Source: Anaerolinea thermophila
GTDB lineage: Bacteria > Chloroflexota > Anaerolineae > Anaerolineales > Anaerolineaceae
Reading direction: 5' to 3'
Length of the DNA: 64,000 nt
Assembly (NCBI RefSeq): GCF_020723905.1
Contig: NZ_DYHZ01000004.1
Coordinates: 241,199-305,198, forward strand
The notes under the pieces were generated by a model. That model was given only the letters and a program-made list of their open reading frames with translations, was not told the origin of the DNA and searched no databases. Shown here one piece after another: positions 54,208-63,102 of this stretch. The stretch's first letter is position 1. Every line of letters begins with the position of its first letter. Position numbers and translations under genes: made by a program.

Positions 54208-55767
54208 ATGAACGCCCGCCTGTCAATCCGTCTGGCGCTGACCGTTTTCTTCCTGTTTGCCCTGCCCGCGCTGGCGTGCAACCTGCCCACCGCGCCGCAG
54301 GAGACTTCCGCTCCGGCCGCGGATTTACCTCCTCCTGCGGAGGGCGCACAGCCGCCAGATGCCCCTGTCAGCACCCCTCTGCCGGCGCAGGCTTTCCGCG
54401 GACTGCGGATCCCGCAGCATTTCACCCCGCCGCTTCCGCTGGATACCTACTCAGGCAACGGCGAGAACTTCCCGTACTTCACCCAGCCCGGCGATACCCT
54501 GGATGTCATCCGGCGGCGGTTTCGTCTGGATTCCACCACGTCTCTCCTCACCCCACAACCCCTGGAAGCGGAGGCGCTCCTGCCCGCAGGGCTGGAGATA
54601 CAGGTGCCGGTGTTCTTCTCTCAGACGCTGAGCGGGACGGCGCTCTTCCCCGACAGCGAGGTGGTGTACGGTCCGCCTTCGGCAGATTTTGATGTGGAAG
54701 CGTGGGTGGCGCAGACTCAGGGGTTCCTCAGCCGCTACAGCGAGACGGTGGAGGGCGAGACGCTCACCGGTGGGCAAATTGTGCGGCGGGTGGCGCTGGA
54801 GACGTCCATTAACCCGCGCCTGCTGCTGGCGGTGCTGGAATGGCGCTCCGGCTGGGTGCTGGGCGAGCCTGCCGCGGTCAACACGGATCATCCGCTGGGA
54901 TTCGATGCCCCTTCGCACGTGGGGCTGTACCGCGAATGGCTGCTCTCCACCCGCTTTCTGACTATGGGCTACTACGGCTGGCGGAGCGGCACGCTGGACC
55001 ACATCGAGTTTGCCGATGGTACTGCCTACCTGCCCAGCCCGTTCCTCAATGCCGGTTCGGTGGCGGTGCAGAATCTGGGGGCAAAGTTCACCCGCGATGG
55101 ATCGCGCTGGTCCGAGAGCCTTTACGGCGCAGAGGGCTTGCTGGCAGTGTACACGCGCCTGTTTGGCAGTCCCTGGGAAAATGCCCTGCCTTACGAGCCG
55201 CATCTGCCCGCCCGCGAGGCGCTGAACGAACCGCTCTGGGAACTGCCTTTTCCGGAAGGCGAAGCCTGGAGTTTTACGGGCGGTCCGCATGTTGCCTGGG
55301 GACTGGGCAGTCCGCGCGGAGCGGTGGATTTTGCGCCAGTGGAACAACCCAAAGGGTGTTCCACGTCCAGTCACTGGGCGACTGCCAGCGCCGCGGGGGT
55401 GGTGGCGCGCTCGGAGCGCGGCGCGCTGGTGCTGGATACCGACGGGGACGGTCGCGAGCAAACCGGCTGGACACTGCTCTACCTGCATCTTGCCGATGAG
55501 GGGCGCTTACCGGTGGGAACCCGCGTGCAGGTCAACGACTGGCTGGGGCATCCTTCCTGCGAGGGCGGCGCAGCCACCGGCAGGCATGTGCACATTGTGC
55601 GCCGTTACAACGGGGAATGGATTGGCATTTTGCCGGTCTTCCCCTTTGTGTTGAGCGGGTGGGAGGTTCAGGCGGGCGAGTTGGCTTATCAGGGCAGGCT
55701 GGTGCGGGGCGATGCGCAGGTCACCGCCAGACCCGATGGCTCGGCAGAGGCGCGCATTCAGCGCTGA
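54208..55767 (+). CDS. M23-like peptidase lipoprotein with a LysM-like segment
   Basis: 519 aa. Signal peptide with an LALPALAC-type end at Cys24, a Pro/Ala linker, a LysM-like stretch (NFPYFTQPGDTLDVIRRRFR), a helical middle domain (GQIVRRVALETSINPRLLLA) and a C-terminal M23 fold: HVAWGLGSPRGAVDFAP and GRHVHIVRR supply the probable zinc ligands. Likely a cell-wall endopeptidase outside the membrane. It starts 2 bp after the HerA-like gene, which implies coupling. It overlaps the convergent alkyltransferase-like gene by 10 bp. Confidence 0.75.
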   Translation: MNARLSIRLALTVFFLFALPALACNLPTAPQETSAPAADLPPPAEGAQPPDAPVSTPLPAQAFRGLRIPQHFTPPLPLDTYSGNGENFPYFTQPGDTLDVIRRRFRLDSTTSLLTPQPLEAEALLPAGLEIQVPVFFSQTLSGTALFPDSEVVYGPPSADFDVEAWVAQTQGFLSRYSETVEGETLTGGQIVRRVALETSINPRLLLAVLEWRSGWVLGEPAAVNTDHPLGFDAPSHVGLYREWLLSTRFLTMGYYGWRSGTLDHIEFADGTAYLPSPFLNAGSVAVQNLGAKFTRDGSRWSESLYGAEGLLAVYTRLFGSPWENALPYEPHLPAREALNEPLWELPFPEGEAWSFTGGPHVAWGLGSPRGAVDFAPVEQPKGCSTSSHWATASAAGVVARSERGALVLDTDGDGREQTGWTLLYLHLADEGRLPVGTRVQVNDWLGHPSCEGGAATGRHVHIVRRYNGEWIGILPVFPFVLSGWEVQAGELAYQGRLVRGDAQVTARPDGSAEARIQR

Positions 55768-56177
55768 TCGGGCGCGCGCAGGAAGCCGTGTTCTTCCAGC
55801 CAGGCTGGATCGGGACCTTCCCACAGGTGCAGTGACATCTTCACCCTGCCTCTGGCGTCAAAGGCAACCCCCTCGGCTTCGAGGCGGCGGCGCTGTTCCT
55901 CGCGGCTCTTGCCCACGATGATGAGGCGTCCATCCGCGGCGGGGACGCGGTGCCACGGCACGTCATCGGGGCAGACGGCTATGGCCTGTCCTGCCCAGCG
56001 GGCGCGGTGCACGCGGTACAGGTCAGGCGAGACCTCCGGCGGGCAGGGGATGTAAGCGGCAATTTTGCCGTAGGGGAACACCTTTCCCGGGGGAATCTGG
56101 CGGGTAATTTCCCACACGGCGGTGTAGAAGGCGGTTTCTGCCGTGCGCGGAAGCGCGGCATGGGTGGATGGAGCCAT
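55758..56177 (-). CDS. Alkyltransferase-like protein (ATL), non-enzymatic MGMT homologue
   Basis: 139 aa. The O6-alkylguanine-transferase DNA-binding domain is clear (PPGKVFPYGKIAAYI, VHRARWAGQAIAVCPDDVPW). The active-site PCHR is replaced by PWHR (Trp75), so the alkyl-accepting cysteine is missing. This is the defining feature of ATL proteins, which flag O6-alkylguanine for excision repair. The C-terminal 50 residues extend past the domain. Start at 56177 after AGGAGGGTTACCC. Confidence 0.88.
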   Translation of the reverse strand: MAPSTHAALPRTAETAFYTAVWEITRQIPPGKVFPYGKIAAYIPCPPEVSPDLYRVHRARWAGQAIAVCPDDVPWHRVPAADGRLIIVGKSREEQRRRLEAEGVAFDARGRVKMSLHLWEGPDPAWLEEHGFLRAPDQR

Positions 56178-56288
56178 GGGTAACCCTCCTGAAGCGGACC
56201 TTCATCTGACGATGAAGAATGATACCAGCATACCGGCTTCCGGGGGATGGGACAGGCACATGAAAGTTTTTTCATGCTGGCAGGGGGC

Positions 56289-56318
56289 GGTTTAGCCGTT
56301 TTCGACTTTGAGAATGCC
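56289..56318 (+). repeat. Shared upstream element, copy 2
   Basis: 30 nt, 26 identical to 36364-36393, ending 26 bp before the -35. A candidate binding site for a common regulator of two peptide-binding-protein genes. Confidence 0.6.
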
Positions 56319-56344
56319 ATGGGGATTTTTTTCTTTTGGAAGAA

Positions 56345-56372
56345 TTGACAAATCATGGGGATTGTTTATAAT
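56345..56372 (+). promoter_or_regulatory. Consensus promoter of the peptide transporter operon
   Basis: Perfect TTGACA (56345-56350) and TATAAT (56367-56372) with a 16-bp spacer, the strongest promoter in the window. The predicted leader is about 130 nt. Confidence 0.85.
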
Positions 56373-56507
56373 GACCTTTATCCCCACAGGATTTCCAATC
56401 CATGGACCATTTGAGGAGGTGGTTGCCCGTTCATTCCTGTGTTGTTTTTCCCGATGCCCTTTCGGGATAACAAAATCCAAATCCAACCTTTGCCAAAGGA
56501 GGAGATT

Positions 56508-58235
56508 GTGTTCAAGCGTTCATTGTTTACCTTTGTGGCTTTGCTGGTCGTTTTGAGTCTGGCGCTGGCGGCATGCCAACCCAAACCCACCGAAGCGCCC
56601 ACTCAGCCCCCTGCACAGCAGGAACCGACCAAAGTTCCGGAACAGCCTACCGCTACACAGGCGCCGGAACAGCCTACCGCCCCCGCTTTTGAGGGTATGA
56701 AAGTCGAAGCCCCCAACTGCGATTACGGTGGCGAACTCAAGTCCATCGAAGCCGTGGATGCGCAGACGGTGAAGTTCACCCTGTGCTATCCGGATCCAGC
56801 GTTCCCCTCCAAGGTGGCGTTCAATGTGTTTGCCATCGTGGATAGCGACTATCTGGCTCAGGTGGGGGGCGACTCGATTAAGATGTCCGACGCGCCGGTC
56901 GGCACGGGTCCCTTCAAACTCAAATCCTGGGTGCGCGGGGACAGCATCACCTTCGAAGCCAACCCCGAGTACTGGGGCGAGAAACCCAAATACCAGACCC
57001 TGATCTTCCGCTGGTCTGAGCAGTCGGCTCAGCGCCTGCTGGAACTGCAATCCGGTCAGGTGGATGGGATTGACAACCCCGCGCCGGAAGATTTCGCCAC
57101 CATCGAAGCCGATTCGAACCTGCAACTGATTCCGCGCGACCCGTTGAACATCTTCTACATTGGCTTCAACGTGGATCTGGCGCCGTTCAACAATGAAAAG
57201 GTGCGCCAGGCGTTCGCCATGGCAATCGACCGCAAGAAGATCGTGGACAACTACTACCCCGAAGGTTCTGAGGTTGCCACGGTGTTTGTCCCGCCCGCCC
57301 TCAAACCCGGCTGGAGCGATGCCAACCCGTGGTACGAGTACAACCCCGACATGGCGAAACAACTGCTCACCGAGGCGGGCTTTGACTTCAATCAGGAAGT
57401 CAAACTCTCCTTCCGCAATGTGGTGCGCGGTTACCTGCCCACCCCGGATAAGGTGGCTCAGGAAATTCAGGCTCAACTGGCGGAGATTGGCGTCAAGGTG
57501 AAACTGAACCAGATGGAATCGGCGGCGTTCATTGACTCTACCGCCGCAGGCAACGAAGCCTTCTACCTGCTGGGCTGGGGCGCCGACTATCCGGATGCCA
57601 CCAACTTCTATGACTATCACTTCGCCAACGAAAACAACAAGCAGTTTGGCACGCTCTTCCCCGACATCGTCGAGCCCATCCGCAAAGCCGCGCAGATTGC
57701 TGACCCGGCAGAGCGCCAGAAACTGTACGATGAGGTTAACGCCAAACTGAAAGAGCACGTCCCGATGATCCCGGTGGCGCACGGCTCTTCAGCGGTTGCC
57801 TTCACCGCTTCGGTCAAGAATGCCATGACCGGTCCATTGAGCAACGAACCCTTCTTCATCATGGACCCCGGCAAGGACACGCTGGTGTGGATGCAGAACG
57901 GCGAACCGGCGGCAATTTACTGCCCGGATGAAACCGACGGCGAAGCCCTGCGCGCCTGCCAGCAGATTTTCGAGACCCTCCTGCTCTTCAAACCCGGCAC
58001 GGCTGAGGTGGGTCCCGGTCTGGCGGAGTCCTACACCGTCAACAGTGATGCTACCGAGTACGTCTTCACCCTGCGCAAGGGCGTGAAGTTCCACAACGGC
58101 GCCGATCTGGACGCCAATGATGTGGTGGCTTCCTTCAAGGCGCAGTGGGATGCCAAAGACCCCAATCACAAGGGTCGCACGGGTACCTTCGAGTACTTTG
58201 GAGCCTTCTTCGGCGCGTTCCTCAACGCCGAGTAG
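56508..58235 (+). CDS. Circularly permuted peptide-binding lipoprotein (SBP_bac_5 type)
   Basis: 575 aa from GTG 56508 after AAAGGAGG. Lipobox LALAAC (Cys23) and a Thr/Pro/Gln linker. The order of the SBP_bac_5 fold is rotated. Residues about 75-450 hold what normally follows the first quarter (ELKSIEAVDAQTVKFTLCYP, GTGPFKLKSWVRGDSITFEA, KVRQAFAMAIDRKKIVDNYY, LLGWGADYPDATNFYDYHF). Residues about 455-575 hold the normal N-terminal part (QIFETLLLFKPGTAEVGPGL, AES, FTLRKGVKFHNGADLDANDV). Clean reading frame and strong promoter argue for function. Binding protein for the downstream permeases. Confidence 0.85.
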   Translation: MFKRSLFTFVALLVVLSLALAACQPKPTEAPTQPPAQQEPTKVPEQPTATQAPEQPTAPAFEGMKVEAPNCDYGGELKSIEAVDAQTVKFTLCYPDPAFPSKVAFNVFAIVDSDYLAQVGGDSIKMSDAPVGTGPFKLKSWVRGDSITFEANPEYWGEKPKYQTLIFRWSEQSAQRLLELQSGQVDGIDNPAPEDFATIEADSNLQLIPRDPLNIFYIGFNVDLAPFNNEKVRQAFAMAIDRKKIVDNYYPEGSEVATVFVPPALKPGWSDANPWYEYNPDMAKQLLTEAGFDFNQEVKLSFRNVVRGYLPTPDKVAQEIQAQLAEIGVKVKLNQMESAAFIDSTAAGNEAFYLLGWGADYPDATNFYDYHFANENNKQFGTLFPDIVEPIRKAAQIADPAERQKLYDEVNAKLKEHVPMIPVAHGSSAVAFTASVKNAMTGPLSNEPFFIMDPGKDTLVWMQNGEPAAIYCPDETDGEALRACQQIFETLLLFKPGTAEVGPGLAESYTVNSDATEYVFTLRKGVKFHNGADLDANDVVASFKAQWDAKDPNHKGRTGTFEYFGAFFGAFLNAE

Positions 58236-58272
58236 CGCCCGGCAACTACCGCATGACTGACTAATCATGGGC

Positions 58273-58316
58273 GGGGCGAGTCTGAAGACCGGGTTCTGGT
58301 TCGACAGGCTCGCCCC
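58273..58316 (+). terminator. Intra-operon hairpin between binding protein and permeases
   Basis: GGGGCGAG (58273-58280) pairs with CTCGCCCC (58309-58316), loop 28 nt, no T tract. A likely attenuator or mRNA-stability hairpin giving more binding protein than permease. Confidence 0.5.
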
Positions 58317-58340
58317 TGCCTCTTAAAGATAGAAGAGCCT

Positions 58341-59417
58341 ATGTTACAGTTCATCACGCGTCGTCTCATTTTGCTCGTTCCAGTGCTGATTGGCGTCCTG
58401 CTGGTCACCTTTATCATCGTGCGCGCCATTCCGGGCGATCCCTGTAAGGTGATGCTGGGGGAGCGCGCCACGGAGGAAAAGTGCGCCGAGTTTCGTGAGC
58501 GCTACGGCTTGAACGATAACCTGCTGGTGCAGTTTGGGCGCTTCCTGGTCAACATGGGCAAGGGAGACCTGGGCGTGTCCATCCGTTTTGGGCAGCCCGT
58601 CGTTAGCCTGATTGCCGCCCGCCTGCCCATGACCATCGAACTGACGATTGGTGCCATGCTCTTCTCCACCATTGTGGGGGTGTTTCTGGGCATTATCTCG
58701 GCGCTCAAACGCAACACCATCGTGGATACCCTCACCATGGTCATTGCCAATGTGGGCGTATCCATGCCGGTGTTCTGGCTGGGGCTGGTGCTGGCGTATG
58801 TCTTTGCGCTGTTGCTCAAAGATACCCCCTTCTTCCTGCCTCCCTCGGCGCGCCTGACCTCCGGGCTGGCGCTGACCCAACTGGCGGATTACTGGGGTTT
58901 GAAAGACATGAGCGGCTTCCAGAAGTTTGTGGTGGATTTTCTCACCCACTCCCTGCTGGTGAACGCTCTGGCGACCGGCAACTGGAAACTGCTGGGCGAC
59001 GGCTTGCGCCATCTCATCCTGCCGTCAGTGGCGGTTGGAACGATTCCCATGGCAATCATCGCCCGCATGACCCGCTCCAGCCTGCTGGAAGTGCTGGGGC
59101 AGGATTACATCCGTACGGCGCGCGCCAAGGGCTTGCCCTACAACAAGGTGATTACCCGACATGCCCTCTCCAATGCCATGATCCCCATCGTCACCATCAT
59201 CGGGCTGGAGACGGGCGCCCTGCTTTCGGGGGCGGTGCTGACCGAGACGGTTTTCAACCTGCCGGGGGTGGGCACGGCGCTGGTGGGCGCCATTCTGGCG
59301 CGCGATTACCCCGTGGTGCAGGGGTTTACCCTGGTGGTTGCCATGGTGTTTATCCTGGTCAACCTGCTGGTGGATATTTCCTATGCCTACCTTGACCCGC
59401 GCATCCGCCTGGAGTAA
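58341..59417 (+). CDS. Peptide ABC transporter permease (DppB-like)
   Basis: 358 aa, about six membrane segments. N-terminus FITRRLILLVPVLIGVLLVTF and FIIVRAIPGDP are classic DppB/OppB, and the EAA loop is RTARAKGLPYNKVITRHALSN. An insertion around 170-235 carries an extra loop. Start ATG 58341 with a weak site. Pairs with the DppC-like protein; no ATPase genes lie in the window. Confidence 0.9.
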   Translation: MLQFITRRLILLVPVLIGVLLVTFIIVRAIPGDPCKVMLGERATEEKCAEFRERYGLNDNLLVQFGRFLVNMGKGDLGVSIRFGQPVVSLIAARLPMTIELTIGAMLFSTIVGVFLGIISALKRNTIVDTLTMVIANVGVSMPVFWLGLVLAYVFALLLKDTPFFLPPSARLTSGLALTQLADYWGLKDMSGFQKFVVDFLTHSLLVNALATGNWKLLGDGLRHLILPSVAVGTIPMAIIARMTRSSLLEVLGQDYIRTARAKGLPYNKVITRHALSNAMIPIVTIIGLETGALLSGAVLTETVFNLPGVGTALVGAILARDYPVVQGFTLVVAMVFILVNLLVDISYAYLDPRIRLE

Positions 59418-59429
59418 AAGGGAGAAGCC

Positions 59430-60356
59430 ATGAGCGCAGTATCGCTGAACCATACCCCTAAAGCCGTCGAACGCTGGTCTCCCACCCGCGAGGCGTGGCG
59501 GCGTTTGCGCCGTCACCGCTCGGCGCAAATTGGCATGATCATCCTGGGGCTGATGGTGCTGGTGGCAATTTTTGCCCCGCTGATTGCCCCTTACGACCCC
59601 GTCAAACAGATGCAGAACGTCAAGCGCCGCGAGCCGCCCTGCATTCATTTACTGGGGTGTCCCGCCGAGAAACCGGAGCATCTCTTCGGCATTGACGGCA
59701 ATTTCCGCGATCTGTTCTCGCGGGTCGTGTTTGGCTCGCGGCTGTCCCTGCAAATCGGTTTTGCCACCATTGGCTTTGCCATTCTGGTGGGTGGTTTGCT
59801 GGGGGCTGTCTCGGCATATGCAGGCGGCTGGGTGGATAACCTCATCATGCGCACCATGGATGTGCTGATGGCGTTTCCCAGTCTCCTGCTGGCGATTGCC
59901 ATTGTGGCGGTGCTGGGCACCGGTCTGATCAACGCCCTGCTTGCCATTGGCATTGTGTCCATTCCGCGCTATGCCCGGTTGGTGCGGGCAACCGTTCTGC
60001 AGGTGCGTGAGATGGAGTACGTGCAGGCTTCGCGCGCGCTGGGCGCAGGTGGACTGCACATCCTCTTCCTGCGCATTTTGCCCAACGCCATTACCCCGCT
60101 CATTGTGCAGGGCACGCTGGGCATTGCCGGGGCGATCATTGATGCGGCGGCGCTGTCGTTCCTCGGGCTGGGCGCTGAGCCGCCCACCCCCGAATGGGGC
60201 TTGATGCTGGGCGAGGAGCGCAACAGTGTGTTCAATGCCCCCCATCTGGTGTTCTTCCCGGGGTTAGCCATCATGCTCACGGTGCTCTCGTTTAACCTGC
60301 TGGGCGACGGTTTGCGCGATGCGCTCGATCCGCGCCTGCGGGGGAATGTTTCCTGA
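59430..60356 (+). CDS. Peptide ABC transporter permease (DppC-like)
   Basis: 308 aa. RHRSAQIGMIILGLMVLVAI is the usual DppC start after a cytoplasmic tail; HLFGIDGNFRDLFSRVVFGS and GLGAEPPTPEWGLMLGE are OppC/DppC motifs; the EAA loop is QASRALGAGGLHILFLRILP. Good AGGGAG site, 12 bp after the DppB-like gene. Ends before a strong terminator. Confidence 0.9.
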   Translation: MSAVSLNHTPKAVERWSPTREAWRRLRRHRSAQIGMIILGLMVLVAIFAPLIAPYDPVKQMQNVKRREPPCIHLLGCPAEKPEHLFGIDGNFRDLFSRVVFGSRLSLQIGFATIGFAILVGGLLGAVSAYAGGWVDNLIMRTMDVLMAFPSLLLAIAIVAVLGTGLINALLAIGIVSIPRYARLVRATVLQVREMEYVQASRALGAGGLHILFLRILPNAITPLIVQGTLGIAGAIIDAAALSFLGLGAEPPTPEWGLMLGEERNSVFNAPHLVFFPGLAIMLTVLSFNLLGDGLRDALDPRLRGNVS

Positions 60357-60422
60357 AGCCATATCCCTCAGGGGGGAGTGAAGCAACGGCAAGAAGACTT
60401 AAAAAAAGCCCCCTGAACCCTT

Positions 60423-60454
60423 GCCCCCGACATTGTCCCGTCGGGGGCTTTTTT
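60423..60454 (+). terminator. Rho-independent terminator of the peptide transporter operon
   Basis: GCCCCCGAC (60423-60431) pairs with GTCGGGGGC (60440-60448), 8-nt loop, then six T. It ends the operon 66 bp after the last stop. The rest of 60357-60638 holds no recognised gene. Confidence 0.95.
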
Positions 60455-60638
60455 GTGTGGGAATGCCCGGATGAAGTTTGAAGAGCGGTCAGGGGAGCAT
60501 GGCGGGTGCGGGGGTGGAAATTAGAATCTCTTAACATAACCTTGCAAAATACCCATTTTGGCGAATCTCCGTTAAAATCCACACACAGGGAATGTTTTCT
60601 TGTGAACCGCCCTGTGATTGCTTTTAAAGGAGTTTGAT

Positions 60639-61841
60639 ATGTTGCGTAAACTTTTGCCCTTGCTGGCGGTGATGGCTCTCCTGCTTGGCGCATGCCAGCC
60701 GCAAACTGCAGGCAGTAAAGCCCCCATCAGCGGCACGCCCATGGCAGATTGTCAGGTTTCCCCCATCCTGCCCACCCCCAACCCCACCCTGCAGGCGCTG
60801 ATTCCCGCTCCCGGCAAGGACGATCATATCCTCGGTAAAGAGACCGCGCTGGTCACCATCATCGAGTACAGCGATTATCAGTGCCCATACTGCGCGCTTC
60901 TGGCGCCGGTTCTGCATCAACTGGTGGATAAGTACCCCGACGATGTGCGCGTGGTCTTCCGGTACTTCCCGTTGACTTCGCACCCCAATTCGTGGACGGC
61001 AGCGCAAGCCGCCGAAGCCGCCGGAAAACAGGGAAAGTTCGTGGAAATGCACGAATTGATTTTTGCCCGGCAGGATCAACTGGCGGGTTATGCTCCCGAA
61101 AACGCCCTGGATTACTTCGTCACCCTTGCGGAGGAGTTGAAATTAAACGTGGAGCAGTTCAAGAAGGACTATGCCAGCGAGGAAGTCAGAGCGCGCATTC
61201 AGAAAAATCTGGATGAAGCCATGAATTCCGGTTTGCCCGGCACCCCCTTCCTCTTCCTGAACGGCCTGCCCTACCAGGACCGCATGGATCTGGAGACGCT
61301 TTCCAGTCTGGTGGAACTGTTTAAATTACAGGCGCGCCAGTACACCTCCTGCCCGCCGATGATTATAGATCCCGCCAAACAGTACACGGCAACCCTGGAG
61401 ACGGAAAAGGGCAAAATCGTCATCAAACTGTATGCCGATAAAGCCCCGCTGGCGGTGAACAATTTCGTCTTCCTGGCGCGCGAAGGCTTCTTCAACGGCG
61501 TCACCTTCCACCGCGTCCTGCCGGGCTTTGTGGCTCAGGCGGGCGATCCCAGCGGAAGCGGTTATGGTGGTCCGGGATACGTCTTCAAGAATGAGAACGC
61601 CGACGCCAAGTTTGACCGCAAGGGTCTGGTGGCGATGGCGAACTCTGGCGCCGATACCAACGGCAGTCAGTTCTTCATCACCCTGGATGCGCAGGAGAGC
61701 CTCAACGGCAATTACACCATCTTCGGCGAGGTCATCGAGGGCATGGACGTGGTGGAAAGCCTCACCCCGCGCGATCCTGCCAGTGATGCAACTCTTCAAC
61801 CCGGCACCCGAATTCTCAAGGTGACCATTTCGGAGAAATAG
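60639..61841 (+). CDS. DsbA-like thioredoxin/cyclophilin fusion lipoprotein
   Basis: 400 aa, start ATG 60639 after AAAGGAG. Lipobox LLGAC (Cys19). Domain 1 (about 60-235) is a DsbA/thioredoxin fold with CPYC (82-85) and the cis-Pro loop GLPGTPFLF. Domain 2 (about 248-400) is a cyclophilin PPIase: NNFVFLAREGFFNGVTFHRV, GDPSGSGYGGPGY, ANSGADTNGSQFFITL and NGNYTIFGEVIEG. The two fold-assisting activities are joined in one surface-anchored protein, probably for extracytoplasmic protein folding. 7 bp before the PrsW-like gene. Confidence 0.92.
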   Translation: MLRKLLPLLAVMALLLGACQPQTAGSKAPISGTPMADCQVSPILPTPNPTLQALIPAPGKDDHILGKETALVTIIEYSDYQCPYCALLAPVLHQLVDKYPDDVRVVFRYFPLTSHPNSWTAAQAAEAAGKQGKFVEMHELIFARQDQLAGYAPENALDYFVTLAEELKLNVEQFKKDYASEEVRARIQKNLDEAMNSGLPGTPFLFLNGLPYQDRMDLETLSSLVELFKLQARQYTSCPPMIIDPAKQYTATLETEKGKIVIKLYADKAPLAVNNFVFLAREGFFNGVTFHRVLPGFVAQAGDPSGSGYGGPGYVFKNENADAKFDRKGLVAMANSGADTNGSQFFITLDAQESLNGNYTIFGEVIEGMDVVESLTPRDPASDATLQPGTRILKVTISEK

Positions 61842-61848
61842 GTTTTGC

Positions 61849-63096
61849 ATGGATTCTCAGCCAGCCTTCCCTACCCGTGCATTGTTCCAGTTTCTGTTGA
61901 GCCTGCTGGGGCTTATCTCGGCGTGGCTCATGGCGCTGGTGATGCTGGTGATGGGAGGGCTGTCGTACGTCTCCGGTAGCGCCCTCTTCCACACCACAGC
62001 AGAGCCTCTGCTGGCAATGGGCTGGGTGTTCGGTCTGCTGGGAGGGGTGGCAATTCCTTCTCTGTGGACTTCGGGAATGCGCCTGTTCGGCAGAGAACCC
62101 GAGCCGGTGCGCCTGAATCTGGTGTCGGCGTCGCTTGCCCTCTTGCTGGTACCGCTCGTCATTGTCATGGGGGCGGGCATCCTGCAGGCAGATGGCGCTC
62201 TGCGCCTGTTCATGCCCTTCCTGCAAATTGCGGTGGTGGTCATCCCTGCGCTGTGGCTGGTGGCGTACCTCACCCGTCCCGTCCAGCCGGTGCGCGCCGG
62301 GCGATTCTGGGGCGCCATGAATGTGGGGGTGTTCTTCAGCACCCCGCTCATCCTGCTGGTAGAGGGTTTGCTGCTCGTCTTCATTGGACTGGCAGTGATG
62401 GCTTTCCTCTCTACCCGTCCCGAGATGCTGCAGGCGCTGGAAGACCTCTCTTCGCGCCTGCTTAACGCGGGGGGCGATCCGGAGGTAATTTTGCGCATTT
62501 ACCGCCCCATTCTGCGCCATCCCATGGTGCTGTTTGGCACGGCGGCAATTTTCACCGTGATTGTCCCGCTCATTGAAGAAGCCCTCAAGCCGCTGGCGGT
62601 GTGGCTGCTGGCAGGCGACCGTCTGACCCCCGTCGAGGGGTTCTGGCTGGGCGGGGTGTGCGGTGCGGGTTTTGCGCTGGTGGAGTCGCTTTTTTCGGTT
62701 CTCGGGGCAGATGCCACCTCGTGGATTGCCCTGGCGGTTGGACGAATCGGCACAACCACCCTGCATATCACCACCGCTGCGCTGATGGGCGGTGCGCTGG
62801 CGCAGGCGTGGCACTCGCGGCGCTATGAACGCCTGGGCTGGACGTATCTGCTGGTGGTGGCGCTGCACGGTCTGTGGAATCTGCTGGCGCTGACCAGCGG
62901 GCTTGCCCGCGTGCTGGATCCCGTCCAGCCGCTCAAAGAGGTGCTTGCTCTGGCAGATCGTCTCTCTCCGGTGGCTTTGCTGGTTCTGGCGCTGGCATTG
63001 TTCTGGATCCTCGCCATTGAACGCACGGCGGTGAACCGTGCGGCGGTATCGTCCGCGCTGGTGCCGGAAAATTCTTTTGAACGCAAGGAAAGTTAA
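61849..63096 (+). CDS. PrsW-like intramembrane metalloprotease
   Basis: 415 aa with about nine hydrophobic segments. PrsW-type catalytic motifs: PLIEEALKPLAVW (EExxK, Glu243-Glu244), GAGFALVESLF, GTTTLHITTAALMGG and ALHGLWN with His. PrsW proteases cut anti-sigma factors in other bacteria; the partner here is unknown. Starts 7 bp after the fusion gene and ends 6 bp before the DedA gene, so they form one operon. Confidence 0.82.
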   Translation: MDSQPAFPTRALFQFLLSLLGLISAWLMALVMLVMGGLSYVSGSALFHTTAEPLLAMGWVFGLLGGVAIPSLWTSGMRLFGREPEPVRLNLVSASLALLLVPLVIVMGAGILQADGALRLFMPFLQIAVVVIPALWLVAYLTRPVQPVRAGRFWGAMNVGVFFSTPLILLVEGLLLVFIGLAVMAFLSTRPEMLQALEDLSSRLLNAGGDPEVILRIYRPILRHPMVLFGTAAIFTVIVPLIEEALKPLAVWLLAGDRLTPVEGFWLGGVCGAGFALVESLFSVLGADATSWIALAVGRIGTTTLHITTAALMGGALAQAWHSRRYERLGWTYLLVVALHGLWNLLALTSGLARVLDPVQPLKEVLALADRLSPVALLVLALALFWILAIERTAVNRAAVSSALVPENSFERKES

Positions 63097-63102
63097 GACT
63101 TT

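Larger units (their letters stand above)
56178..56507. other. Intergenic region before the permuted peptide-binding-protein gene
   Basis: 330 bp without a gene: a small hairpin (CATGAAA with TTTCATG near 56260-56276), the shared 30-nt element, a strong promoter, and a leader of about 130 nt. Confidence 0.65.
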
